A DNA stretch of 64,000 bases from Geobacter sp. (GTDB taxonomy: Bacteria > Desulfobacterota > Desulfuromonadia > Geobacterales > Pseudopelobacteraceae). Position numbers and translations under genes: made by a program. The DNA is taken from the NCBI GenBank assembly GCA_009684515.1, contig WKKS01000001.1, forward strand, positions 496,001-560,000, written 5' to 3'. The notes under the pieces were generated by a model that saw nothing but the letters and a program-made list of their open reading frames with translations, was not told where the DNA came from and did not search any database. Shown piece by piece: positions 9,338 through 19,003 of this stretch (position 1 is the first letter of the stretch; each line of letters begins with the position of its first letter).

Positions 9338-9931
9338 TCAAACAGATCCGATTGTTTCACAGATTTTATGATAATCCTCGGGCGTATCCATATCAATCAA
9401 AACTCCCGGGTCATTGACCTCCACGCAGCAAACCCGGCCGGGGTCGCATCGCACAAGGTCGCGCAAGGTTTCTGAATCGGACAGTTCATCCAGAATGCTG
9501 CGGGGGATAAGCAGCGGATGGCCTCGGCGACCGTCATGACAGGGAATTATAATTTTAGCGGGACATCTCCCATGCTCAGCCATCAGATGAGAAACTGTGG
9601 CCGGAAGCAGCAGCGGACAATCACAGAGGGCTACCAAAACTGCGCTGGCAGCGGATGAAACGGCATCTCGCCCGCGCCGCACCGACGATGCCATATCACC
9701 GCCCGCACGGCTGTTGACCACGATCTCGACCGGATACCGCCGTGCAGCTTCGGCCACCTCAATCCCCTCGGGTGAAACAACCACAATTATTTCGGAGAGA
9801 CCGGCGGCAATAAGCGTATCCAGACAACGTCCAACGAGGGTGGTATCGCCAAGCGGCAACAGCTGCTTGCAGCTTCCCATCCGGCGGGATTTTCCGGCGG
9901 CCAGAAGAATGGCGGCAACCTGGCCGGTCAC
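9338..9931 (-). CDS. MocA-like molybdenum cofactor nucleotidyltransferase
   Basis: A 197-residue nucleotidyltransferase with the start VAAILLAAGKSRRMG, the CDCPLL metal-binding segment and IDMDTPEDY at the C-terminus. In this setting it probably makes the cytosine dinucleotide form of molybdopterin for the adjacent hydroxylase. I place the start at a GTG at 9931, which overlaps the xdhC-like stop (GTGA) and follows AGGAGAAGCAA; the longer open frame lies in xdhC sequence. The guanylyl transferase MobA is the main alternative, but gene context favours MocA. Confidence 0.85.
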   Translation of the reverse strand: MTGQVAAILLAAGKSRRMGSCKQLLPLGDTTLVGRCLDTLIAAGLSEIIVVVSPEGIEVAEAARRYPVEIVVNSRAGGDMASSVRRGRDAVSSAASAVLVALCDCPLLLPATVSHLMAEHGRCPAKIIIPCHDGRRGHPLLIPRSILDELSDSETLRDLVRCDPGRVCCVEVNDPGVLIDMDTPEDYHKICETIGSV

Positions 9932-10695
9932 TTGCTTCTCCTGAGAGAAACCAGCTGTGCGACAATGCTGACGGCGATCTCTTCCGGAGTCTGGGCCGCG
10001 ATATCCAGCCCGACCGGTGTGATCACCCGCTCCCGCTGGGCGTCGCCATATCCTTCCTCCTCCAGAGTTTTCAGCAGCACCTCCCGCTTGCGCCGACTCC
10101 CAAGCAAACCGATGAAACCGGCCTTGGTAGCCAGGCATCCCCGCACGGCATCAAAGTCGTGCAGGTGCCCCGGCGTAGCGATCACGACAAAACTGTCTGG
10201 TTCCAGATTCAAGCGGCTGAAAGCATCATTGACGGGGGCGCAGATGATCTGGTCGGCTCCGGGGAGCAGAGCCGATGCGGCACACTCCGGGCGTTCATCC
10301 ACCACAGTCACCCGGAATCCACAACCGTGTGCCAGAGCGGTGACCGCACGACCGACATGTCCGGCGCCAAACATAACCAGCAGCGGCCGAAGCCCCTGCG
10401 GTTCCACAAAGACCGACATACTGCCTCCACAGGCGTAACCATGCTCTTCGGTCAGGATAAATTCCAGCGTGCGCGGCTCACCGTTTTCCAGAACCGCACG
10501 AGCCGCCTCGACGGTCTCCTGTTCAACGCGCCCGCCACCCACCGACCCCAATAAACTTCCGTCACTTCTCACCAGCATCTTGGCCCCCGATTTACGGGGT
10601 GAGGAGCCGCCATGTGCGACCACCGTAGCCAACGCAAATGCCTCACCCTGGCGGGTCAGTCGTACAATCTCCTCGTAAAGTTCCAGATCGGTCAA
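9928..10695 (-). CDS. XdhC family molybdenum hydroxylase maturation protein
   Basis: A 255-residue protein with the XdhC/CoxI N-terminal domain ([17 protein letters not shown] and SVGGGRVE) and a C-terminal Rossmann domain ([15 protein letters not shown], then IGLLGSRRK). The family inserts or sulfurates the molybdenum cofactor of xanthine-dehydrogenase-type enzymes. Translation appears to start at a TTG (10695) with AAAGGGG, part of the preceding gene's end, as ribosome binding site. It directly follows the large hydroxylase subunit and overlaps the MocA-like gene. Confidence 0.92.
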   Translation of the reverse strand: MTDLELYEEIVRLTRQGEAFALATVVAHGGSSPRKSGAKMLVRSDGSLLGSVGGGRVEQETVEAARAVLENGEPRTLEFILTEEHGYACGGSMSVFVEPQGLRPLLVMFGAGHVGRAVTALAHGCGFRVTVVDERPECAASALLPGADQIICAPVNDAFSRLNLEPDSFVVIATPGHLHDFDAVRGCLATKAGFIGLLGSRRKREVLLKTLEEEGYGDAQRERVITPVGLDIAAQTPEEIAVSIVAQLVSLRRSK

Positions 10696-10699
10696 CGGT

Positions 10700-12871
10700 T
10701 CACCCCTTTTTCAAAGCAGTCATGATCTTTTCGGGAGTCATCGGCAATGAGCGCATCCGCACACCACTGACGGCAAACAGGGCATTGGCGACAGCCGGAG
10801 CGATCGGCGGGACACCCGGCTCCCCCACGCCTCCCGGCGGCTCCTGGCTGTCGATGATATGAACTTCCACCTTCGGCATGGCTGCCATGCGCACCAATTG
10901 ATAGTCGTGGAAGTTGCCCTGTTCCACCCGGCCGTTCTTGAGGGTTATCTGGCCGTAGAGCGCCGCGGAAAGACCGAAGGTGATGCCAGATTCCATCTGG
11001 GCCTTGATCGTGTCCGGATTGACGATCTTGCCGCAATCAACGGCACAGACCACCCGGTGGACCTTGACCACTCCTTTTTTGTCCAGAGAAACTTCGGCCA
11101 CCTGGGCGATGAAGCTCCCGAATGATTCATGCACGGCAATACCCCGCCCGCGCCCTTTCGGAAGCGGCTTGCCCCACCCCGACTTCATGGCGGCGGTTTC
11201 CAGAACTTTCAGAGTGCGGGGATGTTTTGCCAGGAGGCTGCGGCGATACGGGTAAGGATCTTTTCCAGCCTGATGGGCCAGTTCATCCATGAAGCTCTCC
11301 ATCACGAAAGCCGTGTGCGAATGACCCACCGAGCGCCACCAGAGCACCGGAACCGGATTTCTCGGGCTATGCAGCTCCACCTGCAGGTTGGGGATCGCAT
11401 AGGGAGTGTTGGCGGCCCCCTCAACAGAGGTATCATCGATACCATCCTTGACCATGGCCGACTCGAACGGGGTGCCGGCAATGATCGACTGGCCGACGAT
11501 GCGGTGATGCCAGGCCAGCGGCAGTCCTTTCTCATCCAGACAGGCGGACACACGGTCAAACCACATCGGGCGGTAGTAGCCGGCCCGCATGTCGTCCTCG
11601 CGGGTGCGGATGACCTTGACCGGCTGCTTGACAACTTTGGCGATCTGGGCCGCTTCGATGACGTAGTCCGAACCGGTGCAGGCCCGGCGGCCGAAACCGC
11701 CACCCAGAAAGGTGGTTTCCAGGGCAACCTGCTCCGGCTTGAGGCCGACCACCCCTGCGGCGGCATTGCGGTCCACGGTCTGGAACTGGCTGCCAGTGCG
11801 GATCTGGCAGCTGCCTTCTTTCAAATCCACAAAACAGTTGAGCGGCTCCATCGGCGCATGGGCCAGATACGGCACTTCGTACTCCGCTTCCAGACGCTGT
11901 TTAGCCTTGGCCAGCACTCCTTCCGCATCTCCATCCCGGCGGGCCACCAGGCCTGGCGTAGCTGTCAGCGCCTTGTACTGATCGTGCATGGACGATGTGG
12001 AGACTTGCGCGCCTTCCCCTTCATCCCAGACGATCTCCAGCAGTTCGCGACCCTTCAATGCCGTCCAGAACCCGTCGGCCACAACAGCCAGACCGGCATC
12101 CACTGCCAGCACCTGTTTGACGCCCGGAGAAGCCAGAGCTTTGGCGGCATCGAAACTTTTGAGTTTGCCGCCAAAGACCGGCGGACGGGCAATAACGGCG
12201 GTCAGCATGCCGGGAGCAGTAACGTCGATGCCGAATACGGCAGTACCGTTGATTTTGGCCGGGCTGTCCAATCGATGGAGCGGCTTGCCGAGCAGTTTTT
12301 TCGCCCCCGATTTAAGTTTGGGCACTTTTGGCACCGGCAGTTTGGCCGCCTCAGAGGCCAGCTTCCCGAAACTGAGCTGTTTGCCGTTTGGTCCATGAAC
12401 TATACCGTTCTCGGCCCGGCAGGCAGAAGGTGCGACTTTCCACCGTTGCGCCGCAGCGGAGATCAGCATCTCCCGGGCCGCAGCTCCGGCCAGTGACAGG
12501 CGCTCCCACTCGGAACGGACGCTGGTGCTGCCGCCGGTAACCATGATCGGCCCGAACTGGGCATGGTTGTACTCCGGAGCCACCGGTGCCGACTGAAAGG
12601 TGACCCGTTTCCAGTCGCAGCACAACTCTTCGGCAATCAGCATCGGAAGTGAGGTATAGACCCCCTGCCCCATCTCGGATTTGTTGACAATCACCGTCAC
12701 GCTCTCATCAGTGCCGATTCGCAAGAAGGCGTTGGGGGCAAAAACCGCTTCACCGGATGCGGCCGCGTCACGCATGCCGAAAGGGAGATGACAAGCCAGC
12801 AGTGGCCCGCCGCCGGCCAAAGCGCCGGCTTTCATGAACTGCCGCCTGCTGATATTGGTAGTAGCACTCAT
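10700..12871 (-). CDS. Molybdenum hydroxylase large subunit, exported (isoquinoline-oxidoreductase beta-like)
   Basis: A 723-residue molybdopterin-binding subunit of the xanthine dehydrogenase superfamily, in the group with a Tat signal ([14 protein letters not shown] at residues 8-21) like isoquinoline 1-oxidoreductase IorB. Molybdopterin-contacting segments include [12 protein letters not shown] and [14 protein letters not shown], the latter with the catalytic Glu position. The ATG at 12871 overlaps the stop of the 2Fe-2S subunit gene (ATGA) and follows GAGGGCAAAAATC. It probably acts on the periplasmic side of the inner membrane with the adjacent iron-sulfur subunit; aldehydes or N-heterocycles are possible substrates. 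Confidence 0.92.
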   Translation of the reverse strand: MSATTNISRRQFMKAGALAGGGPLLACHLPFGMRDAAASGEAVFAPNAFLRIGTDESVTVIVNKSEMGQGVYTSLPMLIAEELCCDWKRVTFQSAPVAPEYNHAQFGPIMVTGGSTSVRSEWERLSLAGAAAREMLISAAAQRWKVAPSACRAENGIVHGPNGKQLSFGKLASEAAKLPVPKVPKLKSGAKKLLGKPLHRLDSPAKINGTAVFGIDVTAPGMLTAVIARPPVFGGKLKSFDAAKALASPGVKQVLAVDAGLAVVADGFWTALKGRELLEIVWDEGEGAQVSTSSMHDQYKALTATPGLVARRDGDAEGVLAKAKQRLEAEYEVPYLAHAPMEPLNCFVDLKEGSCQIRTGSQFQTVDRNAAAGVVGLKPEQVALETTFLGGGFGRRACTGSDYVIEAAQIAKVVKQPVKVIRTREDDMRAGYYRPMWFDRVSACLDEKGLPLAWHHRIVGQSIIAGTPFESAMVKDGIDDTSVEGAANTPYAIPNLQVELHSPRNPVPVLWWRSVGHSHTAFVMESFMDELAHQAGKDPYPYRRSLLAKHPRTLKVLETAAMKSGWGKPLPKGRGRGIAVHESFGSFIAQVAEVSLDKKGVVKVHRVVCAVDCGKIVNPDTIKAQMESGITFGLSAALYGQITLKNGRVEQGNFHDYQLVRMAAMPKVEVHIIDSQEPPGGVGEPGVPPIAPAVANALFAVSGVRMRSLPMTPEKIMTALKKG

Positions 12872-13338
12872 GATTTTTGCCCTCCCCTCTTCACCGTTTT
12901 TTTGCTGGCGGCGTGAATCGCCCGGCGGATGCGCCCGTAGGTGCCGCAACGGCAGAGATTGCCGCTCATGGCGCTGTCAATGTCGGCATCGGTCGGCGCA
13001 GGCTTTTTCTCCAGCAGCGCCACGGCGGACATGATCTGCCCTGGCTGGCAGTAGCCGCACTGGGAAACTTCCTGATCCAGCCAGGCTCTTTTGACCGGGT
13101 TGTTTTCCGGAATCCCCTCTATGGTTAAGACCCTCTTCCCCTGCACATCCCCCACCGGAGTAATGCACGAACGTTGCGGCAAACCGTCGATATGGACCGT
13201 GCAGGCGCCGCAAAGCCCTTCGCCGCAGCCGTATTTGGAACCGCTCAGCCCCAGTTTTTCCCGCAGCACCCACAGCAGCGGGGTATCCGGGCTGACTTCG
13301 ACCCGCCGTTCCTTACCGTTGACATTGAAAACGATCAT
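12868..13338 (-). CDS. 2Fe-2S subunit of the molybdenum hydroxylase (IorA-like)
   Basis: A 156-residue protein with two [2Fe-2S] domains: a plant-ferredoxin-type cluster ([12 protein letters not shown]) and a helical-domain cluster (CGYCQPGQ and CRCGTYGRI). This is the small electron-transfer subunit of IorAB/CoxS-type enzymes. It has no signal of its own, so it would be exported bound to the Tat-tagged large subunit. The gene overlaps that subunit by four bases. AAGGAGG precedes the ATG. Confidence 0.95.
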   Translation of the reverse strand: MIVFNVNGKERRVEVSPDTPLLWVLREKLGLSGSKYGCGEGLCGACTVHIDGLPQRSCITPVGDVQGKRVLTIEGIPENNPVKRAWLDQEVSQCGYCQPGQIMSAVALLEKKPAPTDADIDSAMSGNLCRCGTYGRIRRAIHAASKKTVKRGGQKS

Positions 13339-13368
13339 CGCCGACCTCCTTGGTGAGTTCTATTGGGT

Positions 13369-14415
13369 TTAACACAGACTGCTGCCCTTGTTTTTTCTGA
13401 GCAGATAATGCCCGACGAACCATTCATTACCATTGTTGTAGCCGAACAGCTCGGCACAGGCCATGAAGAACACTCGCCAACGCTGGAACCACAGTTCGGC
13501 CTCGACACCATAAATGTCATTAAAGATCGGCAGAATCTGCTCCCGCCTCGCATCCTGCAGTTTGAGCCAGTCTTCGCAGGTCTGTTGGTAATGGCGGCCA
13601 TTCACCCGCCAGTGGTCTTCAACCCGCAAATGATCATTGAAGTAAAACAGCAGGTGGTCGGAAGGCATGATCCCGCCGGTGAAAAAATAGCGCCCCATCC
13701 AGTTATCTTCGCCATCGGTATCGAAAAAATAGGCCAGTTCACGGTGGCAGAAGATATGGACAAACAGTCGGCCATCCGGCTTCAGCCAACCGGAAATGCG
13801 GCGCAGCAGTTCGGCATAATTTCGCATATGTTCGAACATTTCGACCGAAACTACCCGGTCAAAGGTTTCGGCGGTCGAGAAATCATTCATATCGGCGGTC
13901 ACGATCCGCACATGCCCAAAACCCTTTTCTCGGCAGATCGACTCGATGTACTCGCGCTGGGGAGCAGAGTTTGACACCGCCGTAATGCTGGCCTCCGGGT
14001 ACTGCTCGGCCATCCAGAGCGTCAGCGAGCCCCAGCCGCACCCCAGTTCCAGAATATCCATTCCGTCGGCAATTCCGGCCCGGCTGCAAGCCTCGGCCAG
14101 CATGACCTCCTCGGCGGAGGCAATGCCGTTCACGCCGATCGGATACATACAGCTGCTGTATTTGCGGCGCGGCCCCAGAACCAGGGAAAAGAAGGCCGGC
14201 GGCAGTTCATAGTGCTGATCATTGGCGGCAGCGGTTTCAACAGCCAGCGGACTGTTTCTCAACAGGGTGAAAAAATCCCGCTGCCTGAGCCGCTCAACCT
14301 CCGTGTCACCATGATACTCATCCCGCAGACGTTTTTGGAGCAGCCGCCTGATACCCCGCCGGATAACTGTGTCCGGCAGCAACCCCTGTTCCATCAGATC
14401 GATCATCACACTCAT
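13369..14415 (-). CDS. CFA-synthase-like SAM-dependent methyltransferase
   Basis: A 348-residue class I methyltransferase of the cyclopropane-fatty-acyl-phospholipid synthase superfamily. The SAM motif is [16 protein letters not shown], with [11 protein letters not shown] and [10 protein letters not shown] later in the protein. It is shorter than the canonical CFA synthase at 21415 and resembles the group that includes plant coclaurine N-methyltransferase-like proteins, so its acceptor may be a lipid or a small molecule. It shares TAATG with the upstream DUF1499 gene. Confidence 0.82.
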   Translation of the reverse strand: MSVMIDLMEQGLLPDTVIRRGIRRLLQKRLRDEYHGDTEVERLRQRDFFTLLRNSPLAVETAAANDQHYELPPAFFSLVLGPRRKYSSCMYPIGVNGIASAEEVMLAEACSRAGIADGMDILELGCGWGSLTLWMAEQYPEASITAVSNSAPQREYIESICREKGFGHVRIVTADMNDFSTAETFDRVVSVEMFEHMRNYAELLRRISGWLKPDGRLFVHIFCHRELAYFFDTDGEDNWMGRYFFTGGIMPSDHLLFYFNDHLRVEDHWRVNGRHYQQTCEDWLKLQDARREQILPIFNDIYGVEAELWFQRWRVFFMACAELFGYNNGNEWFVGHYLLRKNKGSSLC

Positions 14416-14867
14416 TATTTTCCCTTTTCATCCATAAATTGCCTGCGGATTTCTTCCAGACGGCTGCGGTTCTTGCCAAGGTCCGAGTACCCCAGCCGCG
14501 AAGCGGAGCGGACCTGAATCAGATTGCGCGACCGATCCAGCAGAAACTCGCCATCATCCACAAACAGCAATGTGCGCAGTTCGACCCGCAGATAACCGGG
14601 CGACTCTTCAACAACCGTTACATCTCTCCGTTTTCCGAGCAGCTGCTTAAGCCGGGCAAAGGCGGCATCCGGATCACCACTTACGGCAAACGGCGCAATC
14701 CGCTGTTTTTCATCTACAGCCTGGCTTGAGACACAGTTGGGAGACGACGGACATACCGCCAGAATCCCGTCCCTGGCTCCCAGGTTATTCGGGCGTTCAC
14801 CGGCACACCCAGCAAGTCCCAGCAATCCGATTGTCATGGCGATTGTACTCCCTAAGAATCTTTGCAT
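14415..14867 (-). CDS. DUF1499 lipoprotein
   Basis: A 150-residue lipoprotein: the signal peptide ends in a lipobox (GLAGC, Cys about residue 21). The rest matches the DUF1499 pattern ([10 protein letters not shown] near the start, VDDGEFLLD and [13 protein letters not shown] later). Function unknown. In many proteobacteria DUF1499 genes lie near lipid-modifying genes, as here beside the CFA-like methyltransferase. It is the first gene of the long minus-strand series and diverges from the chalcone-isomerase-like gene. Confidence 0.85.
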   Translation of the reverse strand: MQRFLGSTIAMTIGLLGLAGCAGERPNNLGARDGILAVCPSSPNCVSSQAVDEKQRIAPFAVSGDPDAAFARLKQLLGKRRDVTVVEESPGYLRVELRTLLFVDDGEFLLDRSRNLIQVRSASRLGYSDLGKNRSRLEEIRRQFMDEKGK

Positions 14868-14918
14868 AGCTTGTCCAGTTTTTATTAAGATTTAACCACC
14901 AGCAAACAAGATCGATAG

Positions 14919-14946
14919 TTGCATTTATACCGCATTCTGATAATAA
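14919..14946 (+). promoter_or_regulatory. Sigma-70-type promoter of the plus-strand lipid cluster
   Basis: TTGCAT (14919-14924) and TAATAA (14941-14946) are spaced by 16 bases, just upstream of the chalcone-isomerase-like gene, in the 107-base gap between divergent units. Consensus matching only. Confidence 0.4.
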
Positions 14947-14974
14947 TACCATGAAGTTTTACAGAGGAGTCGCC

Positions 14975-15556
14975 ATGATATCCCGCAAAACTAATCACAT
15001 CATCTCTGTTATTTCACTCCTGATTGCACTTGCTTCACTTCCTCCCCACGCCCATGCCCTGACCGTAGAAAACGTCACCTTTGCCGACAGCATTCAGCCC
15101 GGTCCGGCTGCGCTTAAACTGCATAACGCCGCCCTGTTGCGCTACCTGAAATTTATCAAGGCCTACGTGGCGGCGCTCTATCTGCCGGAAGGAGTCACCC
15201 CGGACAAAGTCCTGTCCGATGTCCCGAAACGGCTGGAATTGCATTACCTGGTATCGATCAAAGGGCCTGATTTCGGCAAAGGGGCCGAACCAACCCTGGA
15301 ACTCAACCAGACCCCGGCCGAACTGGCCAGACTCCGCAGCCGGATTGACCGGATCAACTCGATCTACCGGGATGTAAAAGCGGGTGACCGCTACGCCCTG
15401 ACCTATCTGCCCGGCCGGGGAACCGAACTGGCCCTGAACGGAACGCCGCTGACAGTCATTGAAGGGGCCGACTTCGCCGCCGCCTATTTCGGCATCTGGC
15501 TGGGAAAAACGGCGATCGACGACAAGCTGAAACGCGATCTTCTGAAGGGGCGCTGA
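14975..15556 (+). CDS. Chalcone-isomerase-like exported protein
   Basis: A 193-residue protein with a cleavable signal peptide (about 1-28, ending PPHAHA) and a chalcone isomerase-like fold region: VENVTFADSIQPG, the KAYVAALYLP segment, and a C-terminal YFGIWLGKTAID. Bacterial members are periplasmic and of unknown function, often beside cfa and DUF genes linked to fatty-acid modification. I chose the ATG at 14975, which has GAGGAG upstream, over the one at 14951. It ends one base before the DUF1475 gene. Confidence 0.85.
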   Translation: MISRKTNHIISVISLLIALASLPPHAHALTVENVTFADSIQPGPAALKLHNAALLRYLKFIKAYVAALYLPEGVTPDKVLSDVPKRLELHYLVSIKGPDFGKGAEPTLELNQTPAELARLRSRIDRINSIYRDVKAGDRYALTYLPGRGTELALNGTPLTVIEGADFAAAYFGIWLGKTAIDDKLKRDLLKGR

Positions 15557-15557
15557 T

Positions 15558-15986
15558 ATGAAATTGTTGCTGACTTGTATCTGTCTGGCCGTCCTGACCT
15601 TGATGCTGTATGTAACAATCAGCGCCTCGCTGCAACAGGATCTGGTCAGCGCCACACGCCAGCTCTGGCCGGACGGCTGGTTCCGCGCCACCCTGGCCGA
15701 CGCCTACTGCGGCTTCCTGTTTTTCTGGCTCTGGGTGGCCTGGCGGGAACAGTCGTTGCCAAAGGGCATCCTCTGGTTCGTCCTGATTATGGCGCTCGGC
15801 AACCTGGCCATGGCAGGTTATATCCTGCTGCAACTGCGGAACTGGAACCCCTCGGACGGTGTGGCCCGGCTTCTGCTCGGCTCACACGGTCTGCCGGGTA
15901 TTTTTCGAGGTTCCGTTGCTGGCGGGAAAACGGACCAAGCAGATGCTGTAAGAAGAGAACCGGGGTCCATGAATGAAATCAGATAG
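15558..15986 (+). CDS. DUF1475 membrane protein, 3' end possibly frameshifted
   Basis: A small membrane protein of the DUF1475 type with three hydrophobic helices (about residues 1-24, 45-62 and 70-92) and the typical LWVAWREQSLPKGILWF segment. After about residue 112 (LLLGSHGLPG) the reading frame turns into an unlikely Gly/Arg/Asp-rich tail. In the +1 frame the same DNA encodes VFFEVPLLAGKRTKQML and stops at 15949-15951, a far more natural end, so one base may be missing in the CCGGG run near 15896. Function unknown. Confidence 0.65.
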   Translation: MKLLLTCICLAVLTLMLYVTISASLQQDLVSATRQLWPDGWFRATLADAYCGFLFFWLWVAWREQSLPKGILWFVLIMALGNLAMAGYILLQLRNWNPSDGVARLLLGSHGLPGIFRGSVAGGKTDQADAVRREPGSMNEIR

Positions 15987-16080
15987 TTCGCAAAAAAAGC
16001 TGAAGTTTATAGATATAGAGACTTGTAAGACCGGTGATTAATGAGTTGTGTATCAAACACAAAATCCAAGGAGAGAAATA

Positions 16081-16413
16081 ATGAAATTAAAATTTGCTGT
16101 TTTAGCTACTGTTATGTTGCTTTCCTCTGGGCAGGTATATGCCGACAACTTCCGCTGTCCCAACGGCAATATTGTTTCCACCGGAGACAGTATTGCCATC
16201 GTTGCAGCAAAATGCGATCCCCCTGCTGGCTCGTTCAAGCGCGAAGAACCTATGGAGATCGAAGTTAGTAATGCAGAAATTAAATCAGGGACAAAAATCA
16301 TCTATATCGAGGTGCAGGAGTGGACTTACAATCAGGGTTCAACTCTGCTGCATACGTTGATATTCCGTAACGGGGTACTTTCAGAGGTTCGTACGGGTGG
16401 TTTTGTACAATAA
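16081..16413 (+). CDS. DUF2845 small exported protein
   Basis: A 110-residue protein with a signal peptide (about 1-21, ending SGQVYA) and a DUF2845-like core: FRCPNGNIVSTGDS, AKCDPP, and EWTYNQG near the C-terminus. Members are small periplasmic proteins of unknown role. A very good ribosome binding site (AAGGAGAG) precedes the ATG at 16081; an upstream in-frame ATG at 16048 would add sequence without a signal peptide. Base composition is lower in GC than the neighbouring lipid genes. Confidence 0.75.
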   Translation: MKLKFAVLATVMLLSSGQVYADNFRCPNGNIVSTGDSIAIVAAKCDPPAGSFKREEPMEIEVSNAEIKSGTKIIYIEVQEWTYNQGSTLLHTLIFRNGVLSEVRTGGFVQ

Positions 16414-16552
16414 TTAGCCTGAATCAGTAGAACACTAATCGATGAAACCTGGATTGGTGCTTGAAGTGATGGCCGCGTATCCAACTCCCAACCGGCAGAA
16501 GCAAATTCCTACAAACGCCGCTGTTCTAACAGCCGCTGACCGGAAAGCCTTT

Positions 16553-17719
16553 ATGAACATTAACAACAATTACTTATCAAAAACATTCGTAAACTTTTTC
16601 GAATCGGAAAAGTCGAGCGGTATGTTGCTCATCATGTGTACGGTTTTATCCCTCTTGCTTGCTAATTCTTATGTCAGCGAAACGTACCTGAGCATCTGGC
16701 AAACAAATGTCGGCGGCCTGACTATTGAGCACTGGATTAACGACGCGCTGATGGCGGTTTTCTTTTTGCTTATCGGCCTGGAACTCGAACGCGAACTTTA
16801 CAATGGAGAACTCTCGGATTTTAAAAATGCGCTTCTTCCAATTTTCGCCGCATTTGGTGGAATCGGTCTACCTGCACTGATTCATTTCTTTTTGAATTCG
16901 GGAAAGCCGACACAAGTCGGAATCGGAATTCCGATGGCAACCGACATTGCTTTTGCGTTGGGTGTTCTAGCTCTTTTGGGTAACCGGGTTCCAGCTTCCC
17001 TCAAAGTTTTTTTGACTGCCCTCGCAGTTATGGACGATCTGGGAGCGATTATTATTATCGCCGTCTTTTACACTGAGAAGCTTTCAATCATCTATTTACT
17101 AGGTTCAATTGCCGTGTTTGCTCTGCTTGTCACAATGAACCGGATGTTTCGCGTGATGTCGCTCATCCCCTATGTAGCGGGCGGAATTTTAATGTGGATT
17201 TTGATGCTGAAATCCGGGGTCCACGCGACTATTGCCGGGGTTTTGCTGGCGTTTGCGATCCCGTTTTCGGCCAAGCAGGACGACCAGAAATCGCCTTCGC
17301 ACCTGCTTGAAAATTTTTTGCATAAGCCGGTTGCTTTCATAATCATGCCTGTTTTCGCTCTGGCGAATACCGGCATCATTGTTGGCTCGAACTGGGCGCA
17401 AGGATTGACGACGACCAACAGTCTGGGGATCATCAGTGGCCTGGTATTAGGCAAACCATTGGGTATTATCCTTATGAGTTTCGTCGCGGTTGCCCTTGGC
17501 TTATCACGACTTCCGTCCGACTTGAAATGGCAGCACGTCTTTGGCGCAGGATTACTGGGCGGCATCGGATTTACGATGTCGATCTTTATTGCCAATCTTG
17601 CTTTTGATAATAATCCGGAAATTATTAACACATCTAAACTATCAATATTGTTGGCTTCGTTAACAGCAGGAATAATCGGATATTTGTGGCTCAGACTTTT
17701 CAGCAAGCCGATAAAATAA
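16553..17719 (+). CDS. nhaA: Na+/H+ antiporter NhaA
   Basis: An inner-membrane antiporter that exchanges cytoplasmic Na+ for external H+ at high pH. The 388-residue product has the NhaA signature features: NDALMAVFFLLIGLELERE, the MATDIAFALGVLALLG helix with the conserved Asp, and AVMDDLGAIIIIAVFY with the paired aspartates of the ion site. I placed the start at the ATG 16553, giving normal family length; the open frame begins earlier at 16442. Codon choice and GC are lower than in flanking genes, and the gene interrupts a lipid-related cluster, suggesting later acquisition. Confidence 0.95.
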   Translation: MNINNNYLSKTFVNFFESEKSSGMLLIMCTVLSLLLANSYVSETYLSIWQTNVGGLTIEHWINDALMAVFFLLIGLELERELYNGELSDFKNALLPIFAAFGGIGLPALIHFFLNSGKPTQVGIGIPMATDIAFALGVLALLGNRVPASLKVFLTALAVMDDLGAIIIIAVFYTEKLSIIYLLGSIAVFALLVTMNRMFRVMSLIPYVAGGILMWILMLKSGVHATIAGVLLAFAIPFSAKQDDQKSPSHLLENFLHKPVAFIIMPVFALANTGIIVGSNWAQGLTTTNSLGIISGLVLGKPLGIILMSFVAVALGLSRLPSDLKWQHVFGAGLLGGIGFTMSIFIANLAFDNNPEIINTSKLSILLASLTAGIIGYLWLRLFSKPIK

Positions 17720-17760
17720 GACCAATATATTTTATTCCAGACAATAAGCCGGTGCTCGCC

Positions 17761-18540
17761 ATGATCCAGATTTTCCTCATATCAACTGCCAGCATCCTGG
17801 TCTGGATGGCCGGCTGGTTCGTAGCCGCCCAAGTCAGTGGCCGCAACGACATCGCCGACGTGGCCTGGGGATTGGGATTCATCCTGGTGTCCTTCGTATC
17901 CCTGGTTGCTGGCGGGAGCTACCCGCCGCGGGGTCTGCTGATTTCGGCATTGGTGCTGGCTTGGGGAATCCGGCTGGCGCTGCATATCCACGGTCGCAAT
18001 CGTGGTAAGAGCGAAGATCGGCGCTATAAAAAATGGCGTGAGGAGTGGGGAGAGTGGTTCGTGCTGCGCTCGTTTCTGCAGGTCTTCATGCTGCAGGGAT
18101 TCCTGCTGCTGGTGGTGGCCGTGCCGGTGATCCATGCCAATGCGGCAGCGGTCCAGCCGTTGGGCTGGCTGGATGCAATCGGCCTGGCGATCTGGCTGTT
18201 CGGATTTTGCTTTGAGGCTTTTGGCGACTGGCAGCTGCGCTGTTTTATCCGTGACCCACGCAACAAAGGCAGGTTGATGACGAGCGGGCTTTGGCGCTAC
18301 ACCCGCCACCCCAACTATTTCGGCGAAGTGACGCTCTGGTGGGGGATCTGGCTGATGGCACTGCCTCTGCCGGGCGGCTGGATGACGGTGATCGGCCCTC
18401 TGACCATCACGTTCCTGATCCTGAAGGTTTCCGGCATACCGATGTTGGAAAAACCGTATGAGGAGCGGGCCGATTTCCAGGAGTACAAACGACGCACCAG
18501 CGCCTTTTTCCCGCTGCCGCCCAAACAGGGAGGAGCCTGA
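17761..18540 (+). CDS. DUF1295 membrane protein (steroid 5-alpha-reductase-like)
   Basis: A 259-residue polytopic membrane protein with the C-terminal signature GLWRYTRHPNYFGEV and YEERADFQEYKRRTSAF, as in DUF1295/steroid-5-alpha-reductase-like proteins. The group may reduce or modify lipid double bonds, but no substrate is shown here. The ATG at 17761 gives a first transmembrane helix at the N-terminus; the longer frame overlaps nhaA. It is followed one base later by the DUF2177 gene. Confidence 0.85.
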   Translation: MIQIFLISTASILVWMAGWFVAAQVSGRNDIADVAWGLGFILVSFVSLVAGGSYPPRGLLISALVLAWGIRLALHIHGRNRGKSEDRRYKKWREEWGEWFVLRSFLQVFMLQGFLLLVVAVPVIHANAAAVQPLGWLDAIGLAIWLFGFCFEAFGDWQLRCFIRDPRNKGRLMTSGLWRYTRHPNYFGEVTLWWGIWLMALPLPGGWMTVIGPLTITFLILKVSGIPMLEKPYEERADFQEYKRRTSAFFPLPPKQGGA

Positions 18541-18541
18541 C

Positions 18542-18958
18542 ATGCCTCACATAATCAAGATCTACCTGCTCTGCCTGCCATTCACGCTGCTGCTGGATTA
18601 TATCTGGCTGGCCAAGCTGATGCAGGGATTTTATATTTCAGAACTCGGCACCTATGCCCGGGTGCGCGGCAACACCATCATCCCGGTTTACTGGGCTGCT
18701 GCAATTGTTTATCTGCTTTTGCCGCTGGGGATTGTGCTGTTCGCCCTGCCGCAGGTTGATCAGGCGCATCTGGTTCTATCGTCACTGGGATGGGGCGCCC
18801 TGTTCGGACTTGTGGTCTACGGCATTTATGATATGACCAATATGTCCACGCTGGAGCGCTGGCCGGTCAGAATGGTCTGGATCGACATCTGCTGGGGCTG
18901 TTTTCTGTGCGGCGTGACGACATGCTTTGCCGCGCTGGCATCACGATGGCTGCAGTGA
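18542..18958 (+). CDS. DUF2177 membrane protein
   Basis: A 138-residue protein with four predicted transmembrane helices and the DUF2177 features LDYIWLAKLMQGFY, an Ile-Pro-Val-Tyr-Trp segment, and YGIYDMTNMSTLERWP with a final DICWG helix. Function is unknown. It starts one base after the DUF1295 stop, so the two are probably translated together. Confidence 0.85.
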   Translation: MPHIIKIYLLCLPFTLLLDYIWLAKLMQGFYISELGTYARVRGNTIIPVYWAAAIVYLLLPLGIVLFALPQVDQAHLVLSSLGWGALFGLVVYGIYDMTNMSTLERWPVRMVWIDICWGCFLCGVTTCFAALASRWLQ

Positions 18959-19003
18959 ACACAATTTTCAAGGTTCAAAACCAAACAGCAGAGGGAGCAT
19001 ACA

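Noticed and set aside
9338-10138. A long N-terminal extension of the MocA-like protein
   Set aside because: The extra 69 residues lie in the xdhC-like gene in another frame and read as low-quality Gly/Arg sequence. The GTG at 9931 has a good ribosome binding site and the usual four-base overlap.
11129-12496. A 455-codon open frame on the plus strand
   Set aside because: It is antisense to the molybdenum hydroxylase large subunit, which has clear family motifs, and its translation shows no recognisable domain. It reflects the codon bias of the real gene.
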